The notes: generated by a model not told the origin, from the letters alone. DNA of 16,209 nucleotides from Limnoraphis robusta CS-951 (GCF_000972705.2 NZ_LATL02000346.1:1-16209); one strand, 5' to 3'. Numbered from the stretch's first letter, positions 7,531 to 15,023 are shown. Translations and numbers: made by a program.

Positions 7531-9015
7531 TTAAAGTTTTCCTAAAAATTTTAGAGCATTTCGACGTGCGATCGCCATAATTGAACCTTGAGGATTTACA
7601 CCGGGGGCGGTGCAAAGTAGACTCGCATCAGAAATATATAAGTTATTAAAACCATGCACTTTTCCGAAAGAATTTGCTGCACATTTTTCTAGATTTTCTC
7701 CCATTGGGCAGGATGACATGACATGAACAGTCATTAAATTAGTTTGAGATTTGGGTAAGATTTCAGGAATTTGTTTGAGATCATCAGGCTGAGTTAATCG
7801 AGGGAAATTTGAAATACTAGGATACAATATTTTGGCTCCCGCTTCAAACAAAAGTTGAGATAATTTTTGCAGTCCTTCTGATAAATCTTTCAAATCCTGT
7901 TGAGTCAGGCGATAGCGAACCAGTGGATCACGAAATCCGGGAATATTGCGAACAGAACCTCTTCCTGAACCTGTTATCATGGCGTAATAAATTGCCATTT
8001 GTTGCCAATTTTGCTCTACTTCCTGTCTATATTGCGGGTGATCTGTCATCCCCACAGCGAGATAAGGAGGCGAACTAATGGAACAGCCAAAACTCAATTT
8101 AGGCGCAAATTCTTTGACTTGATGAACCGGAACTCCCATGTCTTTTGAATTAACAATTTCATTAAATTGAGCAATCACTTTAACAGTCGGGTGCATTTGT
8201 AGATTATTCCCAATATTATGGGTGATTCCACTGCGTCTTAATAAATCAGGAGTTTGAATGGCTCCACAACAAATAAATAGAGTTTCTGCTTGAATTTCTA
8301 CAGCTTCTTTTTGTTGATCATTCAGAAAATAATCTCCTTTCAATAGCCAGTATTTTCCTTGCTGACGAATCAGGTTAATTCGAGTATTCGTTAACAGTTG
8401 ACAACCTGCATTTAACGCTCTAGGAATGAAGGTTTCAGTCATTGACTGTCTGGTTCCTTTTGGCGTTGCAGAAAGATCAGTTTGTTCTTGATACCGAAAC
8501 CAGCGAGGAATTTCTAAAGATTGCCAACCCAAACTGATAGCACCCTGATGAAGTTTAAGAGAAGCCAGGGGCGGTTTTCCGGGCAATTTACAGACGGTAA
8601 CAGCTTGTTCACAGGCTTCAAAATGAGGGATTAAATCGGCTTCTGTGAGGGCTTCAACTGCAAATTCTCTTTGCCATTCTTCTAATATTTCCGGTGGTGT
8701 TCGGTGATAAAGTCCGCTATTAATTTCGCTTCCACCTCCCACACATCGCCCTTCTACATATTGAATTTTAGGCTTGCCAAAAGCTGCGGTTAAACCCCCA
8801 TTTCGGTACTTTTGTTCGAGTTCTGTTTGGGAAAAAGGCGGACAAGATTTCAAGGGTAAATAGGAACCTTCTTCTATTAATAAAACATCTCGCCCTGCTT
8901 CCGCTAATAAACAAGCAGTAATTGCCCCTCCTGGCCCTGAACCGATGACTGCAATTTCACAAGTTAGAGGGGATTTTGGATGAATTATTCTGTTGTTTGG
9001 TGTGGATTTAGACAT
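7531..9015 (-). CDS. GMC-family FAD-dependent oxidoreductase
   Basis: 494-residue flavoprotein that should oxidise an alcohol group. The FAD-binding Rossmann motif GSGPGG is at 25-30, followed by LLIEEG (45-50). The family block FGKPKIQYVEGRCVGGGSEINSG follows, and the C-terminal signature runs from SSCPMG to GVNPQGS. H431 (in VHVMSSCPMG) and N474 (in GVNP) are 43 residues apart, the spacing of the catalytic His/His pair of glucose oxidase; the His/Asn combination is as in cholesterol oxidase. There is no signal peptide or twin-arginine motif, so it acts in the cytosol or at the inner membrane face. It follows a small membrane protein by 22 bp and precedes SDR 1 by 8 bp. The substrate is not known: a lipid-linked sugar, a sterol or hopanoid-like lipid, or a long-chain alcohol are options. 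Confidence 0.93.
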   Translation of the reverse strand: MSKSTPNNRIIHPKSPLTCEIAVIGSGPGGAITACLLAEAGRDVLLIEEGSYLPLKSCPPFSQTELEQKYRNGGLTAAFGKPKIQYVEGRCVGGGSEINSGLYHRTPPEILEEWQREFAVEALTEADLIPHFEACEQAVTVCKLPGKPPLASLKLHQGAISLGWQSLEIPRWFRYQEQTDLSATPKGTRQSMTETFIPRALNAGCQLLTNTRINLIRQQGKYWLLKGDYFLNDQQKEAVEIQAETLFICCGAIQTPDLLRRSGITHNIGNNLQMHPTVKVIAQFNEIVNSKDMGVPVHQVKEFAPKLSFGCSISSPPYLAVGMTDHPQYRQEVEQNWQQMAIYYAMITGSGRGSVRNIPGFRDPLVRYRLTQQDLKDLSEGLQKLSQLLFEAGAKILYPSISNFPRLTQPDDLKQIPEILPKSQTNLMTVHVMSSCPMGENLEKCAANSFGKVHGFNNLYISDASLLCTAPGVNPQGSIMAIARRNALKFLGKL

Positions 9016-9037
9016 TGATTTATTTTTTCCTTATTCT

Positions 9038-9469
9038 CTACTCTAGAGTATTAATTTGATAGGATTGCCAGCATAATACAACCAAGCTTTCATAAAAACG
9101 CATTAAATCTCTACAAATGCTAAGGCGTGCATTTTTCCAAGCTGAAATTTGTTGTAAACGTAAGGTGTGAGGTTGACGATGAAAGGGAGAACCCATGATA
9201 ATAATACCCCAAAAGTTAAAAAAAAGTGTTAGAAATATAATAGGAAATCGCAGATAGTCAGGCATTCGACTATGTTGTTGCAAAACAAAGCGAACCACAT
9301 CATTATGGGGAAAATTCAGGGGAGAGAGACTTGATTGACAACAGTGTTGGATGATAGAGTAACACAGTGCAGAAGCCGTATTTGTGAAAAGCTGATTGAT
9401 CATTATTTCAATAACAAGCAAATTTTTGAGGATTTGGTGTTGTTCGAGTCTTGACAGTTCAACAGGCAT
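9038..9469 (-). CDS. small protein with one membrane segment, probable GMC partner
   Basis: 143 residues, not recognised with certainty. One hydrophobic segment (about 75-93, rich in I, L, F) is followed by SPFHRQP, ISAWKNARLSICRDLMRFYESL and a short tail. I recall a block of the type FHRLP...W..S.L...RD..RF..SL in small proteins encoded next to GMC oxidoreductases, so a membrane-anchoring or electron-transfer partner is a reasonable guess. The spacing to the GMC gene is 22 bp. The start is uncertain: ATG at 9469 has no Shine-Dalgarno and lies within the predicted promoter region; the next ATG is residue 23 (9403). The N-terminal 22 residues may therefore be untranslated. Confidence 0.65.
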   Translation of the reverse strand: MPVELSRLEQHQILKNLLVIEIMINQLFTNTASALCYSIIQHCCQSSLSPLNFPHNDVVRFVLQQHSRMPDYLRFPIIFLTLFFNFWGIIIMGSPFHRQPHTLRLQQISAWKNARLSICRDLMRFYESLVVLCWQSYQINTLE

Positions 9470-9479
9470 AGTATATCAT
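9451..9479 (+). promoter_or_regulatory. predicted sigma-70-type promoter for the first paralogue
   Basis: Consensus -35 TTGACA (9451-9456), a 17-base spacer and -10 TATCAT (9474-9479). The start would be near 9486, giving a ~28-base leader before the ATG at 9514. The -35 lies inside the coding frame of the minus-strand 9038-9469 gene. This is the best promoter match in the window. Confidence 0.55.
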
Positions 9480-9499
9480 TCTAACTTTAAAAATATCAA
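9470..9499 (-). promoter_or_regulatory. predicted promoter for the minus-strand cluster
   Basis: On the minus strand TTGATA (9499-9494) and TATACT (9475-9470) are 18 bases apart. The predicted transcription start is about 9463, inside the first codons of the 9038-9469 reading frame. If this promoter is used, translation of that gene must begin further downstream, or another start site is used. The -10 overlaps the -10 of the plus-strand promoter by two bases. Confidence 0.5.
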
Positions 9500-9513
9500 G
9501 AATCAAATCTTAA

Positions 9514-11355
9514 ATGAAGTTGCTAGAAACTCAGCTTGAAAAAGAAAAAAATCCTTCTATTTTTTACGGATTTCTCTGGTTTTTATATTTATTGCCGATT
9601 TTGGCTACTTTTGGCTTTATTAAAATATTGGGAGTCGATGTACCCATTTGGGCTGATCAATGGGCTTTAGTTGATTTATTTGAGGCGATCGCAGAGGTTA
9701 ATTTACCCTCCGTGTTTGGCGAACTTTGGGAGTTAAATAATAATCATCGCATGATTTTTCCCAAGCTAATCTTTGCTGCAACAGCTTTTTTATCAAACTG
9801 GAATATTATCTATGAGTTGTACTGGAGTTTTGCTTTAGCTACGCTTTCATTTTTTATTTTATACAAGCTTGCAGAATTAACAACTCAAACCACAAGTATA
9901 TTTTTATTTCATACCATTAATTTGATCACCTGTTTGTTAATGTTCTCTTGGGTTCAATATACGAACTGGTTATGGGGATTTCAAATCGCTCTATATTTAA
10001 TCAATTTCTGCGTTATTCTCGCTAGTTTTATTTTAGCTTATCCGCCTTTAAACCCCCAGACTAAGCTAAAGCTTGCTGGAATTCTTTGTATAATTGCTAG
10101 TTTTTCTTCAGCACAAGGTTTAGTTTCATGGTTAGCATTAATTCCCTCTATTCTAACAGTATCAGCAACTTCTCCAGGTCAAAGAATTAAACGATTTATT
10201 TTCTGGTTGATGTTGTTTTGTGTTTCCAGTTTTGCTTATTCAATTCAATATAGTTCAGTACCGATCACTGAATATTATGAAACCGTCAATTATGATTCAA
10301 TTTGGCATAAATTAAGAGTTTACATTCACTTTTTTTTAAATGTTGTAGCCGCACCTTTAACGGAAAATTCAGCAGTTTCTGTGATTTTTGGATTGATTAT
10401 CATCTCCTGTTTTATATTTCTTATCTTGCGTTTTTGGGTACAACGTCCATCTATTTTAAATCCTTTTAGAGTCGTTTTTTTCTCCGAGTCCGCTCCTTGG
10501 TTATCTATCGGTTTATTTTCTATTTTGTGCAGTATATTGATGACAATTGGCCGAGCAGATTTAGGTGCAGACTATGGGTTAACAACGTCGAGATATACAA
10601 CCCATTCGATTTTATTACTCATTGCTATTCTGCATTTATTCAATTTACATTTATCTTTAAAAGAACAAAACTCAACTTCACCGACTTTGCTTAATAAAAT
10701 TTTAGCTTTTAGCTTTTCATTGGGGCTGATTACCAGTTTTATTTGGATGCGTTCATCTCAAAGTTTAACCACAGCAAAAACCCAATTTTATCAACCGAGT
10801 AACATTTCTCATACCTGCTTATATTTAATTAATTATCTAGACTTGGAAAACTCACAATTCTTTGAAAACTCTCCCGCAAACTGTTTTGTTTCAATGGTTC
10901 CGACAACAGTTGGACTCTCACAACAAGTTGAACGTCTCAAAAAAATTAACTTCAGAAACTTTGCAGAAGATATTCCCTTTGTTGAAGAACCTAGTCAACT
11001 TCATGGTTTTATTAGTTCTCCTTGGACAACAGAAAAAACTCTGACTATACCGATAGGTGGAAGCGTTAGAATAGATGGCTGGGCTGTTCTCCCTAATCAA
11101 CCTAAACAACCTCAACTTGTCTTTCTATCAACAAACGATAATCAATCTTTTTTTGCTAATGCTTATATTAACTTAGGCAGTCCAGATGTCGTTCAATTTC
11201 TCAACTCTGAAACCTACAAAAATTCTCGATGGGATCTCACATTTTCTAGCGAAAATTTAACATCGGGAGACAATATCATTAAAGCTTGGGTTTACGATCC
11301 CAAAGACAGACAATTTGTAAAATTAGCTGGAGAAATACAGATTTATATTCAGTAG
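9514..11355 (+). CDS. large membrane protein, GT-C-like, paralogue 1
   Basis: 613 residues; about ten membrane helices up to about residue 410, then a soluble, probably extracytoplasmic region. The first loop has ADQW (47-50) and NNNHRMIFPK (75-84). Later blocks are WVQYTNWLWGFQ, IASFSSAQGL and SRYTTHS after GRADLGADYG. An acidic residue in the first outer loop followed by a basic His-Arg block is what many GT-C glycosyltransferases show, so a role in moving a lipid-linked sugar is suspected but not shown. Residues 517-613 form a beta-rich module with DGWAVLP, SPDVVQFL and IKAWVYD, a type appended to several bacterial membrane glycosyltransferases as I recall. It shares all these blocks with the gene at 11976-13769. 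No clear ribosome-binding site; the ATG follows the predicted promoter at 9451-9479. Confidence 0.85.
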   Translation: MKLLETQLEKEKNPSIFYGFLWFLYLLPILATFGFIKILGVDVPIWADQWALVDLFEAIAEVNLPSVFGELWELNNNHRMIFPKLIFAATAFLSNWNIIYELYWSFALATLSFFILYKLAELTTQTTSIFLFHTINLITCLLMFSWVQYTNWLWGFQIALYLINFCVILASFILAYPPLNPQTKLKLAGILCIIASFSSAQGLVSWLALIPSILTVSATSPGQRIKRFIFWLMLFCVSSFAYSIQYSSVPITEYYETVNYDSIWHKLRVYIHFFLNVVAAPLTENSAVSVIFGLIIISCFIFLILRFWVQRPSILNPFRVVFFSESAPWLSIGLFSILCSILMTIGRADLGADYGLTTSRYTTHSILLLIAILHLFNLHLSLKEQNSTSPTLLNKILAFSFSLGLITSFIWMRSSQSLTTAKTQFYQPSNISHTCLYLINYLDLENSQFFENSPANCFVSMVPTTVGLSQQVERLKKINFRNFAEDIPFVEEPSQLHGFISSPWTTEKTLTIPIGGSVRIDGWAVLPNQPKQPQLVFLSTNDNQSFFANAYINLGSPDVVQFLNSETYKNSRWDLTFSSENLTSGDNIIKAWVYDPKDRQFVKLAGEIQIYIQ

Positions 11356-11392
11356 ACTTCAATCCTTAAAAAATTGATATTTCAATCCGAGA

Positions 11393-11851
11393 TTATCGGC
11401 TAAAATTAATCGAAAAAATCTGATTTTTTACTGTTCCAGCAACAAAAATTGAATAAATCAATGATTTATCTGAACTATATTGAATGTTGGCTACTCCACT
11501 CGCATCTGAGATATCTGACTCTGTTAGATTAACTCTAATACCGTAGGGATCTCTGCGGATCAATTGACCTTTAAAACGGGCTAATTGTTGATCATTATTC
11601 CGAAAAATAAGTTCTGTTTCTCCATTTTCATTGACTTTAACAGAAACAGAGGTTATTGTGCCGCGAAAACGATTGTTTAAAGAATAGACACCCGTTCCTT
11701 CTTGAGATACACTTAATTCGGCTGTATTGTCGAGATTTTGTACAATGCTGAAATCACTTTTATAAGTGGGTTTGGCGATCGCTAAATTCTCCTCAACGAC
11801 TATCCAACTTCCACAGGCTATAATCATCATTAGTTGTATTAAACCTTTCAC
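11393..11851 (-). CDS. small secreted beta-rich protein of unknown function
   Basis: 152 residues starting with GTG. An N-terminal hydrophobic stretch (about 3-19) and AIA-K near residues 24-27 look like a signal peptide with a plausible cleavage site. The mature part is rich in V, T, S, N and alternates polar and hydrophobic residues, as in a beta-sandwich or barrel. No cysteines are seen after the leader, and no family is recognised. AAGGAG lies 7 bases before the GTG, one of the best ribosome-binding sites here, so the gene is probably real. It lies on the opposite strand between the two large paralogues, ending 37 bp after the first one's stop (convergent). Location should be periplasm or cell surface. 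Confidence 0.75.
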   Translation of the reverse strand: MKGLIQLMMIIACGSWIVVEENLAIAKPTYKSDFSIVQNLDNTAELSVSQEGTGVYSLNNRFRGTITSVSVKVNENGETELIFRNNDQQLARFKGQLIRRDPYGIRVNLTESDISDASGVANIQYSSDKSLIYSIFVAGTVKNQIFSINFSR

Positions 11852-11858
11852 CTAAAAA

Positions 11859-11864
11859 CTCCTT
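11859..11864 (-). promoter_or_regulatory. ribosome-binding site that fixes a GTG start
   Basis: On the minus strand AAGGAG (11864-11859) is 7 bases before GTG at 11851. It supports GTG as start codon of the small secreted protein, which also puts the predicted signal peptide at the very N-terminus. Confidence 0.75.
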
Positions 11865-11975
11865 TTGTTGATTAATCCCCAGTCTTGACTCAATTCTATT
11901 ATCTCTCAACTTGAGAAAAACAGTATCTAGATTTGCGTCTTTTATCCTGACTCTGTTCACCCATTGTTCCTGGCG

Positions 11976-13769
11976 ATGACTCAAAAAAAGCCCGCTATCT
12001 TCTCGCGTCGTTCCTTAACTTTATTGAGTTTATATCTTATTCCTATTTTGGGAGTTTGTGGATTTGTCAGCTTCTTTAGTGTCAATGTCCCCCGATTCGA
12101 TCAATGGATACTTCCCTATTGGTTTGAGAAATTTTCCACAGGTGATCTCACCCTAAAAAATTTATTCGCTCAACACAACAGTCATCGCCTATTTTTCCCT
12201 AAACTGATTTTTATTTGCTTATCTTTTTCTTCCAACTGGAATATTACATGGGAACTTTATTTTAACATAATTTTAGCAATATCAACCTTTTTAGCATTGT
12301 ATTTTTTGACTAAAAAAACTGCTCAATCTACTCAAAATAGCCTCCATTTAGCGAATTTATCAAGCAGCATTTTACTCTTTTCTTGGGTTCAACATGAAAA
12401 CTGGCTGTGGGGATTTCAAATTGCGATTTTTTTAATTAATCTTTGTGTGATTCTCTCCTGTCTAGTCTTATCAACTCAATCCTTTCAACCTCAAACCCGA
12501 TTAACAATTGCAGCTTTTTTATGCGGTATTGCTAGCTTTTCATCAGCCCAAGGACTCTTATCTTGGTTAGGAATGATTCCGACTGTTTGGACGGTAGAAG
12601 GAAGCTACAAACAGAAAAAACAGAGATTGTTAGTTTGGATCTTTCTATTTATCTTTTCTAGTCTCATCTACTCCATTAACTATCGACAAGAAACCGATAC
12701 TGTTCCGACTGTCTCTGACAATAAACTTTTCGCAACCATTCACTTCTTTCTCAATCTCATTGCTGTCCCTTTTCTCGATTCCTATGACTGGAATTGGTTA
12801 CTAGGAGGAATCATAATATTAATTTTTTTAAGCTTAATATATTCGGCTATTATCTCTGACCATAAACTGGATTTAAACCCAAACTTATCCCCTTGGATTT
12901 CTATCAGTTTATTTTCCTTATTGTGTAGTCTTTTAATCGCTGTCGGTCGCTCGGGGTTAGGGGCTGATTATGCCATTTTAGCCTCTCGATATACAACTCA
13001 TACGATTTTACTTCCCATTGCTATTATTCAACTCAGTCAACGAATATTTTTAAATAATTCAAATCACTCTATAATTATTTCCCGGGATAATAAATTTTTT
13101 ATATTTGGATTTTTAACAGGAATATTGATCGGTTTAAATTTAGTTTCATCCGCTAATTATGCTTTTTATGTTCAATCTCGTTTACCCTTGATCCAAGGCG
13201 GAAAAACTTGTTTTCATCTGATTAACTATTTAGAACAATCAGCTTTTTTGAAAACGAATCCTCAAAGTTGCTTACTTCATCTCCATTCAGCCTCTTGGGT
13301 ACAAGTCATCTGGGATTCTGCGGAACACTTGAAACGCTTAAAATTTAGAGAATTCGCTCAAAATGTCGCTTTCATTTCTTATCCCAAACAAAATTATGGT
13401 GAAATGACCTCTCCTTTAGATTCCGATCAAATTTTAAGTTCATCAACAGCAAAATCTGTTAAACTAGAAGGATGGATTCAGCAATCGCCAACTTCTAAAC
13501 CTTCTAATCTTATTCTATTTTCCCTCGCCCAAAAGCAATCTTTTTTCGCAAACGCCTACGCCCTAGAATCAACTTCCCAACCCTTAAACTCAAACCCATC
13601 TTCATCTGAACACCGCCTCAAATGGGAAGTCGAACTATCAGCCGATGTTCTCCCCTTTGGAAATAGCATTATTCACGCCTGGATCTATGATCCGATAGAC
13701 AATCAATTCCTAAAACTCAAAAATAAAGTCAGTATAACCCGATTAGATTTTACACCTTCAGAGCAATAG
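11976..13769 (+). CDS. large membrane protein, GT-C-like, paralogue 2
   Basis: 597 residues, clearly related to the product of 9514-11355 over the full length. Shared blocks: FDQW (41-44) versus ADQW, HNSHRLFFPKLIF versus NNHRMIFPKLIF, SNWNI, WVQHENWLWGFQIA, IASFSSAQGLLSWL, GRSGLGADYA, SRYTTHT, and C-terminal GWIQQ, QSFFANAY and IHAWIYDP. About ten membrane helices precede a soluble tail; the beta-rich module is about 494-590. It lacks the SPDV block that paralogue 1 has in this module. A TTG at 11964 is in frame, but the ATG at 11976 is preferred; neither has a clear ribosome-binding site. The same sugar-transfer hypothesis applies. No membership of a named family can be asserted from sequence alone. 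Confidence 0.85.
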   Translation: MTQKKPAIFSRRSLTLLSLYLIPILGVCGFVSFFSVNVPRFDQWILPYWFEKFSTGDLTLKNLFAQHNSHRLFFPKLIFICLSFSSNWNITWELYFNIILAISTFLALYFLTKKTAQSTQNSLHLANLSSSILLFSWVQHENWLWGFQIAIFLINLCVILSCLVLSTQSFQPQTRLTIAAFLCGIASFSSAQGLLSWLGMIPTVWTVEGSYKQKKQRLLVWIFLFIFSSLIYSINYRQETDTVPTVSDNKLFATIHFFLNLIAVPFLDSYDWNWLLGGIIILIFLSLIYSAIISDHKLDLNPNLSPWISISLFSLLCSLLIAVGRSGLGADYAILASRYTTHTILLPIAIIQLSQRIFLNNSNHSIIISRDNKFFIFGFLTGILIGLNLVSSANYAFYVQSRLPLIQGGKTCFHLINYLEQSAFLKTNPQSCLLHLHSASWVQVIWDSAEHLKRLKFREFAQNVAFISYPKQNYGEMTSPLDSDQILSSSTAKSVKLEGWIQQSPTSKPSNLILFSLAQKQSFFANAYALESTSQPLNSNPSSSEHRLKWEVELSADVLPFGNSIIHAWIYDPIDNQFLKLKNKVSITRLDFTPSEQ

Positions 13770-13851
13770 TCAGCTTAGAAACGATCCCAAAATAAAGATA
13801 AAATTCTTGCAAGCCGTTGAATTTTAATCCGAGAGAATGACTCATTTTTTT

Positions 13852-13882
13852 TTGAACAAAATCGTCATTAATTTGGTATTCT
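13852..13882 (+). promoter_or_regulatory. possible promoter for thiO
   Basis: An extended -10 TGGTATTCT (13874-13882) lies 19 bases after a -35-like TTGAAC (13852-13857), in the 144-bp gap upstream of thiO. The predicted start near 13889 leaves a ~25-base leader. The long spacer weakens the call; the TG extension helps it. No terminator for the preceding gene was found in the same gap. Confidence 0.38.
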
Positions 13883-13913
13883 AGTAAATAGAATAGCCGA
13901 ACTCGGAATCACA

Positions 13914-15023
13914 ATGAATGCTTCTGATGACATCATTATTATTGGCGGTGGATTAATCGGGTTGTCCCTAGCAGTCGAACTCAAACTGCGAGGCGCCCAT
14001 GTCACAGTCCTCAGTCGCAACTTCCAGGAAGCAGCAGGTCATGTCGCCGCAGGAATGTTAGCACCCCAAGCCGAAGTCATTCCACCAGGGCCAATGTTAG
14101 AGTTAGGCTTACGCAGTCGCGCCTTGTACCGGGAGTGGATAAGCAAACTTGAAGAAATCACAGGTCTAGATACAGGTTACTGGCGCTGTGGAATTCTCGC
14201 TCCCGTTTACGAAATTCCCGATCACACAGAACTCTATCAACCTCCTAATTCTCCGGCAATTTGGCTCGATCAACAAGCCATTCACAAACATCAACCCGGT
14301 TTAGGCGTAGAAGTCGTGGGCGGTTGGTGGTTTCCCCAAGATGCTCAAGTCGATAACCGTCGTTATTTAGTCAAAGCCTTACAAACCGCTAGCCAACAGT
14401 TAGGCGTTCAAATCCTCGAAGGGGTAGAAGTTGAAGCGATCGCCCGCAACTCAAAAACCGTAGAAGCCCTTCAAACCAATCAGGGCGCCATCACAGGTTC
14501 ACACTACATCTTAACAGCCGGATCCTGGTCAGGACAACTGCTTCCGCAAGTTCCCGTTTATCCGCGAAAAGGACAAATGCTGTCGCTGAAAGTCCCAGAA
14601 TCTTTCGAGTCGCTTCCCCTCAAACAAGTCTTATTTGGAACCGAAATTTACATCGTTCCTCGTCGAGATGGTTTAATCGTGATTGGCGCAACCCTCGAAG
14701 ATGTCGGTTTTAGCGTCGGTTTAACCCCAGACGGTGTTCAAACGCTACTGGCGGGCGCTATCCGTATCTACCCCGTTTTACGTGATTTTCCCATACAAGA
14801 ATTTTGGTGGGGCTTTCGACCAACCACTCCAGATTTACTCCCCATTTTAGGAACCAGCCCTTTTGACAACTTAACCCTCGCAGTTGGTCATTACCGCAAC
14901 GGTATTTTACTCGCTCCCATTACCGCTAAACTTATTGCTGAGTCCGTCCTAGACCAAAAATCCGATCCTTTATTAGAATACTTTGCTTGGGAACGGTTTT
15001 CTCCCGCCCCACTTCAACGTTAA
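13914..15023 (+). CDS. thiO: glycine oxidase (thiamine thiazole synthesis)
   Basis: FAD enzyme, 369 residues, that oxidises glycine to iminoglycine, the precursor of the thiazole ring of thiamine. The N-terminus carries GGGLIG (11-16) of the DAO-type Rossmann fold; then AAGHVAAGMLAPQAE, a block typical of ThiO. The C-terminal part has WWGFRPTTPDLLPILG and GHYRNGILLAPITA, both characteristic. The length fits a stand-alone enzyme. In several cyanobacteria ThiO is fused to thiazole synthase ThiG; here the frame stops at 15021-15023 and no ThiG follows, so the fused form is absent at this locus. It probably has its own promoter and is not linked to the glycan-like genes. The ATG has no strong ribosome-binding site, but the Rossmann strand begins directly after it. 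Confidence 0.94.
   Translation: MNASDDIIIIGGGLIGLSLAVELKLRGAHVTVLSRNFQEAAGHVAAGMLAPQAEVIPPGPMLELGLRSRALYREWISKLEEITGLDTGYWRCGILAPVYEIPDHTELYQPPNSPAIWLDQQAIHKHQPGLGVEVVGGWWFPQDAQVDNRRYLVKALQTASQQLGVQILEGVEVEAIARNSKTVEALQTNQGAITGSHYILTAGSWSGQLLPQVPVYPRKGQMLSLKVPESFESLPLKQVLFGTEIYIVPRRDGLIVIGATLEDVGFSVGLTPDGVQTLLAGAIRIYPVLRDFPIQEFWWGFRPTTPDLLPILGTSPFDNLTLAVGHYRNGILLAPITAKLIAESVLDQKSDPLLEYFAWERFSPAPLQR

Noticed and set aside
7523..7615. Upstream extension of SDR 1 to 7615
   Set aside because: It would overlap the GMC gene by 85 bp and put 31 unrelated residues before the Rossmann strand.
7531..9015. Direct DprE1 identity for the FAD enzyme
   Set aside because: Motifs are of the GMC family (GSGPGG, H431/N474), not of the VAO/PCMH fold.
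11356..11392. Bidirectional terminator between the convergent genes
   Set aside because: No inverted repeat with T-run could be found in the 37-bp gap.
11793..11984. 63-aa minus-strand frame upstream of the secreted protein
   Set aside because: It overlaps the better supported GTG gene in another frame and has no ribosome-binding site.
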